Below, one piece after another: positions 56,150 through 64,000 of a DNA stretch of 64,000 nt; position 1 is the first letter of the stretch, and each line of letters starts with the position of its first letter. A program made the position numbers and the translations under genes. Origin of the DNA: Saussurea involucrata. Lineage: Eukaryota > Streptophyta > Magnoliopsida > Asterales > Asteraceae. The notes below the pieces were generated by a model. It had not been told where the DNA came from. It searched no databases and was given only the letters and a program-made list of their open reading frames with translations. The stretch is from the NCBI GenBank assembly GCA_033807775.1, contig CM066327.1:97661457-97725456 (forward strand), in the 5' to 3' direction.

Positions 56150-57152
56150 TTATATTTGTTTTTTTTTAAATGATAAAATTTTTCTAAGTAAGATTTTCTG
56201 AGTAGTGTACTCAGAACTCTGAATCTTGTATTCAGAATTCTGACTCTTGAGTTCAGAACTTCTGAGTCTTGAGTTCAGATATTCTGAGTCAATACTTCAG
56301 AAATCTAACTTTCAAGAATTCATTTCTTAGAAATACAAGTACTTCAATCTTGTGGATTATTTTCTTTCTATTATTTTTCTATCTCATCTTTATGTCTCAT
56401 AAACGTTTAAGTACATGCTAAAGTCAAGGGGGAGCATTAATATCTTTTGGAAATCATTTCATGATGCTTAAAAGGTTTGTTTTCATTTCTTATCTCTGAT
56501 CATTCTAAGAAGAACAAGCTTTTAATGATAAAAGATTTTGATTACTTGTTCAAACTATGTCTGAATTTCAAAAAAAAATCATATTCAAATATAAGATTTT
56601 AAATGATTTTTTTTCAAATATCTCAAATCATCATTATTTGAACAGAATTCTGATGATAAAATGTTTTTCTATCTGTTCAAACCTCTTCTGAATAATTAAA
56701 GGTTTTACATTTATCATAATTTGATTTTAAATAAATTTTGGTTACAAGGCAAAATTCTTCTGAATCATGGATTCAGAACTCTGAGTAGAATAATCAGATC
56801 TCTGATAAAGGAAAGTCAATATTCTAAGCGTGTTATTCAGATCTTTGACTTGTGTCAATATTCTATCCAATAACACGTGTCAGCTTCGTATTTGGTTGAT
56901 TATGCCACACATTTCATTTAAATCCTTTGTGGCATTTCAAATGTGTTGACTCCGTTATAACTTTGACCTCGTTTTTCCGTCAAACCGTTCAACTTCGCTG
57001 ATTTTAAATAGATCTTAAAATCCCTCTTTCAAATTCTTTCAAATTTCAGAGGGAAAAGTGAGATACGAATCAATCCAGAGTTCTTTGAGTTTGTTTTCTT
57101 CTTAATCTTGTCTGGTTTCCGAAGAAGTAGTCAAATATCGCTGCATTCTGCT
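56150..57152 (+). other. D spacer between pol and env-like ORF
   Basis: Noncoding. It starts with dense TTCTGA/CAGAATTCTG words (56190-56310), then a PPT-like AAGGGGGAG (56426-56434), a long AT-rich part, and the candidate promoter listed next. Confidence 0.6.
56874..57010 (+). promoter_or_regulatory. Candidate internal promoter ahead of the D env-like ORF
   Basis: G-box CACGTG (56874-56879, context ACACGTGTC), a TTGGTTGATTATG stretch, then a TATA-like TTTTAAATAG (57001-57010), about 145 bp before the ATG at 57153. Same order as in C2 and A. Inference. Confidence 0.45.
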
Positions 57153-60100
57153 ATGTCTTTAATGGATTCATCCGATTCGGATAATGATGAAGTGCAAAAT
57201 AGAGCTGTTGAAGAAGAAGCAATAAGAAATGATGAAATAAATGCAGGAGATGAACAAATGGCTGAATCAGAAGGAAATGCAGATGAGGAAAACATGAATG
57301 TTGAACATGAACAGAGTGCTGCAGGGTCGATAATGTCAAATAGACCAAATTTAGTGGAAAGAGTTGTACCTGAAGGCGAATGGTTGAAATTGTCAGAGAA
57401 CAACTGTGTCCTACTATTTGAGGAGAGTAGATTTAAGCCTGAACACATAATCATAATGGAATTATTCAAATATCATCCTTACAGGAAATGGTTTACAAGG
57501 TGCAAAACAGTCCCTGTTCAGTATATTCTACAATGGTGAAGACATCTTAGGTTAGAAGGAAACAAGTTTATATCTGAAATTGGAGGAGTAACATTTGCTT
57601 TATCAATCTTTGCACTGACAGAAATGCTAAATCTTCCAGAGAAAGATGATGTGCAAAGAAGGTCAGATTTTGAAGACTCGCCTTTAATAGAAGAATTAAT
57701 TGCAGAGTTTATGAAGTTTGGGTACAATGAAGGATTAAGGACTCTTAGTTTGTTCAGAAGGAACAAATTGCCACCAATTTGGGCATGTTTCTTTCATGTG
57801 GTGAATAAGTGTTTGTCAGTGAAGAATAGTTCTGCAGATCAAGGTTCAAAACAGATTCTTCAAATTTTTCAGGGTTTAGTGAAGAATAGGCATTATGACT
57901 ACACTGCTATACTTTGGGAAGACATGAAGAACACTTTTGAGAAAAATCAGAAGGCTATTCAAAAGAAAACAAAGGATACACCTCTGTCATACATACCTTA
58001 CAAAAGGTATTGGCAAATTGTGATTTGGTATGCAATGCAAGAAAACAGAACCATTCCTAGAAGATTAAATGAACAGCATGGTCCTATTTTCTACTTGGGT
58101 ATGATGTCTTCAGTTACTAAAATCGAGCATTATCCTAATCATAAAATTTTGCCAAGATCACTTAGGAATTACATACCAAGGGAGAGTGAGATTTTAAAAG
58201 CATATTGCACCTCTGTGGGAATTGAAGAACCTCAAATCCCTACCCAATAGGACCAACCTGAGAAGAGAGGTAAGGGGTCTAGTCAAGTTAAGAGAGGGGG
58301 AGGATGTTCAAGTGGGTGAACATTCTGAGAGAAATGAGGGGCAAAATTCTGAGAGCTCGGTTAGAATATGTGAGGAAAAACAGAATGAGGGTGGTGAGGA
58401 TGAGAGATTGTCACCAGACTTCAAACAGAAAGAGATGCCTCTACACTAGCTAATCTTAACTAGGTAACCACATTTTCTATTGGTTCACAATTCTTGGTGT
58501 CCAATATTGAGACAAACACCATGGACCTAGTGGTGGAACTTGAACAACCCATCCATACCCACTCAGAAGCATTTCAACATGCTACTGTTTCACATAAATC
58601 AGGGGAACCATCCCAAACTCATTTGGAGGGAGGTGATAAATCCCAACCTGTTATTCATCACATTGAGTCTGGATCTCACAGTCCTATCCAATTTGAGCCT
58701 GAAATTCCTTCTAACACTTGCACAAATCAGGAATTTCGTATTCCTGACAAAACATTCATAGGCATACCTAATTTTGGATGTCAAGGATTGGATCGAAGAC
58801 CTGGTGAGGTGAACATTTCAAAAGCCTCATTAAAATGTGCATCTGTTGTACAAGATGACTTAGTGTTATCTACAGGACATGAGCTCTCTGGGCACATGAA
58901 AACTGGACCATCTGTTGGTTCAGGTTCACAGTTAGACTCTTCTGAATTTGTAAAGATTCAGAATCAAAACAAGGTGATGGGGGATAAAGTTGAAAAATTG
59001 GAGAGAAAGGTGGATGGACTGAATGATGAGGTGAAGGAGTTGAAAAATATGTTGGAGGGAAGGATAAAATATGTTGAGACTAAGATGGATGATGTGAAGG
59101 TATCTTTGGAATCTCATAAAAAGGAGATCAAGGATATTATGTCTGAATTTCAGAATGATTTGTTTAAATAGTGGATACTCAGATAGTTCAGATTGAAAAT
59201 GTTCAGATAGTGGATACTCAGATAGTTCAGATTGAAAGTTCAGATACAGAGGAAATAGAGGTTGAATGTATAGATGGTGGTGATTCTGATAAAACAGAAG
59301 AATTGAACTTAGATACAGAGATGGAAGTAAATTTTGATGAAACTGAAGCCATTGAGGAACCTGTTTTGAGGTCAGAGGAAACAGTTGAGAGTTCAGTTGT
59401 TGAAAACATTTGTACAGACATTGTTTCCTATGTCAGAATTGGCTTGTTGAACTCTGAGTTAGAAGAAAGGAGACTGAATGAAGTCTTGATCAGAAGGATG
59501 CATAGTGAATTAGTCAAAGTTCTAAATGTTCAGAAAATTCAAAAAGTTGTGAAAACAGTAAGGCCTATTGATCTGATGGGAGAAGAAGATAGTACTGTTG
59601 GCTATTCTCAGAAATTTCAAGAGGAGTTTCAGTTTAACTATGCTGATGATATTGGTGACAAATCAGAAGAATATGATAGAGTTGAAGAATACTTTATGCC
59701 TTCAGAATACTTATTCAGAAAGCCAATTGAAATTCCTAAGATTGACTTGCCAATTTTAGAGGAGCCTTTATGTGACTTTGTTCTGGAAATAAGTGATGTA
59801 CCATTTGCTAGACAGTTTCATGATGATATCTTTCCAGAGGAAACATATGAGGATCTCTATCACCCAGAAGGAGATTATGCGGTTTTGGAGAGCAATGTTG
59901 ATGGTTTCATGGATGGGAGATCTCAGATGACTTATGCCGAAGCTTCAAACAGATTCAGAATTCCTTATTCAAGATTGCATATTCAGAAAAGGATTGAGAA
60001 AGTGTTGATGTTTCAAACAAAAGAGTTTGATGGTCTGAAGTATGTAAGATTGGAAGTACTGAAATAAAGAAGTGTAAAAGTTTCCATGTCCAGCTTTGAT

Positions 60101-61517
60101 TTTCACAGATTAACTCTTGATGATCAGATCTTCCTAGTTAAATTCTTTGCCAGTACTGAAGAGACCTGGATAGAGATTGAATGCAGAAGACTTCTGGGCA
60201 TTTATGTCAGGAATATGTATATGTATGACTTTCAGTTGGCTATTGAAGGAAGAAAATAGAAATGCAACTTGAGTTGTCCAGTAAAGATTCCAGGGATTGG
60301 TGTGAATATGAAGGGGTTTATAAATGAAGGAATGGAAACTGAAGGCTTTGCATATAGAGTTCAAGGAAGACTTGAACTATTCAAATTAAAGGAATTGGTG
60401 AATTATAGTAATGCAACTTTGAGTTGGTTACTAAAAGAAATGAAAGGAATTTCTAATACTGAAAGAGAAAATCTAATGAAAAGATGTGTGAAATCTGTGG
60501 AAAGAAGATTAAATCTCAGAAGTAAGATCAGAAACTGTGGTGAATGGTTGTTATTAGAAGTTAATCCTAAAAAGATGTTGCACAGTGACTTTGTATTTCC
60601 CGCTGAATATGAAGTAAATGAAATCTTTTCAGAAGAAGTTGAAGAAGTTCAAGACACAACTCCTCAGAATGTTCAAATAACAAGTATTGATCAACCTGAA
60701 CAATCTGAACCAAAATAAGATGAAAGATCTGTTGATTTGAATGGATATTTTCCTGAATTTGATTTACCCAAGTTTTTCAAGCCTAAAGAAATACAATTTA
60801 TGAGTGTATATCATGACAGACCAAAAGAGACTCAGATCTGGTTGGCAGAGAAGTCAAGGTGACTTGGAAAACCAAAGCAAGCTGTGTATTCATATTTTTT
60901 TAATCACAGGGATCAGAGAACTAAAGGCTAAGCAATTCAGAAAGCAAGAGTACTTGTCCTTTGAAGTTTTAAGAGATGATGGAAAAGTTTACTATTTTAC
61001 TGATGCAGACTTTGAAAAGTCATCAGTAGTTGATTTCTACAGGTTACATAGTCTTTTGTGCTTCAAAGATTCAAGCAAAGACAAGAATGAAAGAAAGCCA
61101 AGGATTGTGGTGATTGAAGCTATGTTCTATATCTTAAGATGGCATTGTTATACAGATTTTCAAATAGCTCTGTATCTACAAAGGCCATGTGTTTATCTTT
61201 CAAATCCCAACACAGACCATGATCAGAAAAATGTCTTGAGAACTGGAAATGTATCTAAGCATCCAGAATTGGGAGTCTTTCTGAAGAATAAAAGTGAAAA
61301 GATCTTCTTCAGAGCAAAGGAAACTGCAAAGTATAGTTCTGGAACTTTAAGGATCATTAAGCACAATTTGGAGAAAAAGATGCTGAAGGTGAAACAAGCT
61401 AACATGACTCAAGAAGTGATCACTCAGAAGGTTGAAACCATTCAAGAAATCATTGTTAAATTTGACAAGAGGCTTACTCAAAGAAATGTGCTTTACAGAA
61501 GATTGTTCCTGTCTTAA
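57153..61517 (+). pseudogene. Env-like region of D (several frames)
   Basis: ATG at 57153. An acidic N-terminal stretch (residues 1-60) leads into the conserved module with F-K-P-E-H-I and V-Q-Y-I-L-Q-W. An in-frame TGA (57537-57539) interrupts it, and the same frame continues to 58250 with L-P-P-I-W-A-C-F-F-H-V-V-N-K and Y-I-P-Y-K-R-Y-W-Q. A second part (58494-59171) ends in a Lys/Glu heptad-like coiled coil (58960-59160). A third (59171-60067) is acidic, and the last (60269-61517) carries Y-Y-F-T-D-A-D and T-A-K-Y-S-S-G-T-L-R like A. Frame switches could be mutations or unrecognised introns. Function unknown; no signal peptide or membrane helix is obvious. Confidence 0.7.
59170..59245 (+). 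repeat. 39-bp tandem duplication in D env-like region
   Basis: AGTGGATACTCAGATAGTTC and the following bases to TTCAGAT occur twice in succession; the second copy is two bases shorter, which sets the frame of the downstream part. Confidence 0.8.
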
Positions 61518-61550
61518 AAGAATTGGATGATGCAAAGTATAAGTTTATTT

Positions 61551-61566
61551 GACAAAAAGGGGAGGT
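61551..61566 (+). promoter_or_regulatory. Polypurine tract of D
   Basis: AAAAAGGGGAGG directly before the 3' LTR. Confidence 0.78.
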
Positions 61567-62088
61567 TGTTAGATCTGAGTTTTGTCAATAAACTAAGTGT
61601 TGAATTCTGACTAAGAAGGCTCAGAAGTTCTGAAGTGAAGAGTCATAGTTCTGACTAAGAAGGCTCAGAAGTATTGCTCTGAAAGTTTGCCTAGTATAGA
61701 AGCCTGAGAAGAAGAGTCAGAAGTTCTGAGAAGCTTAATCTGAATAATGTTCAGATATTATGAACAACATGTTCAGAACTTATAACTAGATGCTTTACTT
61801 TGTATTTAGTTAACTAATTAGGACACGTGTATTGTTCCTATTAGTCTTTCTTATATGTACTGTAGCTTTAGTATTTCTATTACAGTATATATAGTGGTTA
61901 GCACTTTTACGCTAACTAACTTTCCCGCATATATTTGTATTCATCTTTTGTAATCTTTGAGATACTCTCTCTCTCTAAGATCTGTAAATCTGTTCTTCAT
62001 TGAATACAAGTTGGTTTGATCATATTACTTCTCAATTACTGTTCTATACATTGATATATTGATTGTAAGAGTGAATCCTGATCTTACA
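61567..62088 (+). repeat. 3' LTR of D
   Basis: 522 bp, about 2 percent different from the 5' copy by eye. G-box at 61824-61829 and TATATATA at 61886-61893. Followed by the GTTAT duplication. Confidence 0.95.
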
Positions 62089-64000
62089 GTTATACCTTTT
62101 TCGAAGTGATTTACAAGCAAAAAGGAAGAGAGACGCTCATACCATACTTTTGGGCTCGTTTTAAGCCATAGAGGGCTTTGTCTAGGTAGTACATATAGTT
62201 TGGACGTTATGAGCTCTCTAAACCTGGTGGTTGCTGGACATATACCTCTTCTTGTAGTTTGCTATTTAAGAAGGCATATTTCACATCCATCTGATAAACT
62301 TTGAAAGCCTTGTGTGCAACAAAGGCCAAAAATATTCTGATTGCCTCTAGCCTTGCGACAGGGGTAAAAGTCTCTTCATAGTCTATTCATTCCTCTTGGA
62401 AATATCCCTTAGCAACCAACCATGCCTTGTTTCGGATGACAATGCCATCCTCGTCCTTCTGGTTTCTAAAGACCCATTTAGTCCCTATGGTGGTCTTTCC
62501 TTTGGGTAAGGGGACCAGAGTTCATACCTTGTTGCTCAAACTGTAGAAGCTCATCTTGCATAGCTTCTATCCAGTTTGGATCTTCTAGGGCCTCAGAAAC
62601 CTTCTTTGCCTCTATCACACTAATGAAGTTTATGAAGAAACATTCATTAGTTGTAACTGATCTTGTTTTTACTCCCTCAGAAGGATTGACAGTAATCTGA
62701 ATCTATGGATGACTCCTTGTCCACTTAGTCATACGGGGAACATTATCGTTGTAGGAGGCATCGAACTCAACTTCTGTAGTGTTAGGTATGTTGGCATTTG
62801 AGTTCACAATAGGTGACGAGTTCTCTGCATGCTCCCCCTCGAACATATCTCCTACAGAAATAGATGCAGAGGGTGAAGCAATAGAGGGACCTGTTAGTGA
62901 TATACCTGTTGGTTCCTAATCCGCAGAAACTAGTTCTGCAGAGGCTCTGTCTATGGACTTCTATAGATGGCTCTGCATTGTCAAACATGTCCTGGAAAAG
63001 TGTTGTGAGTTCTGATTCTCTTGATACGAGACATCAGAAGTCTTTTGTTTTGGATCGAGTCCTGAGCTAAAGTACTCCGAAGTCTCTTAAATTGTATCAT
63101 CAAAAGATACGTTTATGCTTTCCACGATCAATCTTGTCTTCAGAATGAAGACTTTGTAAGCCTTAGAATTTAAAGAGTAACCAATGAACTTCACTTCATC
63201 CGCCTTTTTATCGAATTTGCCCAATTGATCTCTATCGTTGAGCACGAAACACGTGCAACCAAAGACATGGAGAAATTTCATATTAGCCTTTCTTTGGTTG
63301 AGAAGTGCATAAGGAGTCTTCATGTGTCTCTTCATAACTAGTGATCCGTTTTAGGTGAAACGGGCTGTGGAGATTGCTTCAGCCCAAAAACTTATGGGTA
63401 ATCCAGATGCTGCGAGCATGGTTTGTGTAGCCTCTACGAGTGTCCTGTTTCTTCTTTCGATGACTTCGTTCTGTTGTGAAGTTCTGGCCACAGAGAAGTT
63501 CTGGGAAATTCCCTCATTGACAAGGTAGGCTTCTATTTTTGCGTTGTTAAACTCTGTACCATTGCCACTTCTCAACTTTTGAACCTTGCATTCGTACAAA
63601 ACCTGAATTCTTTTCAGTAAATCAGGGACATCAGACCCCTTTCGAATAAACTCTACCCAAGTATATCTTGAAAGTTCATCGATGACTACAGGAATATACT
63701 TCTTACCAGACAGGCTCTGCACTAAAATAAGACCGCAGAGGTCAACATGCAACATGTGCAGCAGAGGTCTAGTGCATGACACTTCACACTTGTTTATGTG
63801 TGCATGACAGAGCTTTTCATCAGTGCTCTTGACTTTGAAGTTCATGAGGTATAAATCACCTCTTCTGTCAGCTCTTAGGAGTTCTACACTTGTATCAGAG
63901 ATTAGTAAAGAATAATACCTTTTCTTGAATGTGACATCAAAGCCACTATCACAAAGTTGGCTCACGCTCAGAAGATTATGCTTGAGTCCATCTATGTAAG
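62089..64000 (-). pseudogene. pol of element H: protease end, integrase and N-terminal RT (broken, cut by window edge)
   Basis: Minus strand from 64000. The protease tail has L-S-V-S-Q-L-C-D-S-G. Integrase (about 63850-63350) keeps L-H-V-D-L-C-G, but the second catalytic site reads R-S-G-N-G-T-E-F with Gly where the family has Asp, and Q-Q-N-E-V-I-E-R replaces the usual Q-Q-N-G-V-x-E-R. The F-G-C-T-C-F-V-L-N-D-R-D segment is at 63290-63220. A poorly conserved linker (62600-63060) follows, then RT start A-L-E-D-P-N-W-I-E-A-M-Q with several stops and frame losses (62560-62100). RT continues beyond D at 51694. Confidence 0.88.

Larger units (their letters stand above)
51695..62088 (+). mobile_element. 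Element D: Sirevirus-like copia element lacking most of pol
   Basis: Complete by its ends: LTRs of 520 and 522 bp, PBS, PPT, and a perfect target duplication GTTAT (51690-51694 and 62089-62093). Gag is full-length in layout and the env-like region is long. Pol, however, jumps from a protease fragment straight to RNase H, so integrase and RT are gone. I count about ten substitutions and one 2-bp indel between the LTRs, roughly 2 percent, suggesting a fairly recent insertion. It was probably mobilised by enzymes of another copy, unless the deletion came later. Confidence 0.94.
1..64000 (-). mobile_element. Element H: outermost Ty1/copia (Sirevirus-like) element, extends beyond both window ends
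   Basis: Read on the minus strand, the non-inserted sequence is colinear with one copia element. It has integrase and RT at 64000-62089, RT plus the start of RNase H at 51694-51039, the rest of RNase H at 1738-1387, and an env-like N-terminus at 394-1. The two long interruptions are elements D and A. The RNase H domain is cut within a few codons of a conserved W-T-x-K-x-Q-N stretch and resumes at V-x-T-S-T-A on the other side of A. Neither LTR of H is inside the window, so family limits and age cannot be set. Inference: H is the oldest element here. The alternative, that the left and right parts are separate elements, is less likely because the break points match. Confidence 0.72.

Overview
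The window looks like gene-poor heterochromatin of a flowering plant, most likely a eudicot. Every stretch I can interpret belongs to an LTR retrotransposon. I see no host gene, rRNA or tRNA gene. The evidence is plant-type Ty1/copia and Ty3/gypsy polyproteins, primer-binding sites complementary to initiator-Met tRNA, TG...CA LTRs with 5-bp target duplications, and GT-AG introns. I cannot name the species.

The 64 kb is a nested stack on several levels. The outermost element (H, minus strand) runs off both ends. Its env-like remnant is at the left edge, its RNase H tail at 1387-1738, RT/RNase H sequence at 51039-51694, and RT/integrase at 62089-64000. A second copia element (A, minus, 1739-51038) sits between the RT and RNase H parts of H. 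Element D (plus, 51695-62088, TSD GTTAT) sits in the RT of H. Element A has itself been opened by five insertions: C1 (plus, 3352-15083), B (plus, 15270-21022), C2 (minus, 21404-34438, TSD CTATC), a Ty3/gypsy chromovirus (minus, 35646 to about 42155) and a solo LTR of family B (47700-47963, TSD GATTC). The first four all lie in A's env-like reading frame, which can be followed in register across three of them.

A, H, C1, C2 and D look like Sirevirus-type copia elements. They have a large gag with CCHC knuckles, pol ordered PR-IN-RT-RNase H, and a long extra ORF between pol and the 3' LTR. The extra protein is acidic, partly coiled-coil and modular, and recognisable across all the families here. 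B keeps only the C-terminal half of such a gag and depends on others for movement. The gypsy element has gag, PR, RT, RNase H, IN and a chromodomain, and lacks its 5' end. All copies are broken by stops, frameshifts or deletions. D has nearly identical LTRs and looks youngest.

The most unusual signals are these. (1) Each family carries its own short near-palindromic word scattered through LTRs, UTRs and ORFs. (2) Element B has arrays of 31-bp units that can each form a hairpin. (3) A G-box plus TATA arrangement lies just ahead of the env-like ORF in three families. (4) A GT-AG intron is conserved in the env-like gene of C1 and C2, and a 75-nt intron with an in-frame stop separates gag from protease in the gypsy element. 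(5) A gag/pol in-frame stop is conserved. (6) C1 and C2 form a giant inverted repeat.
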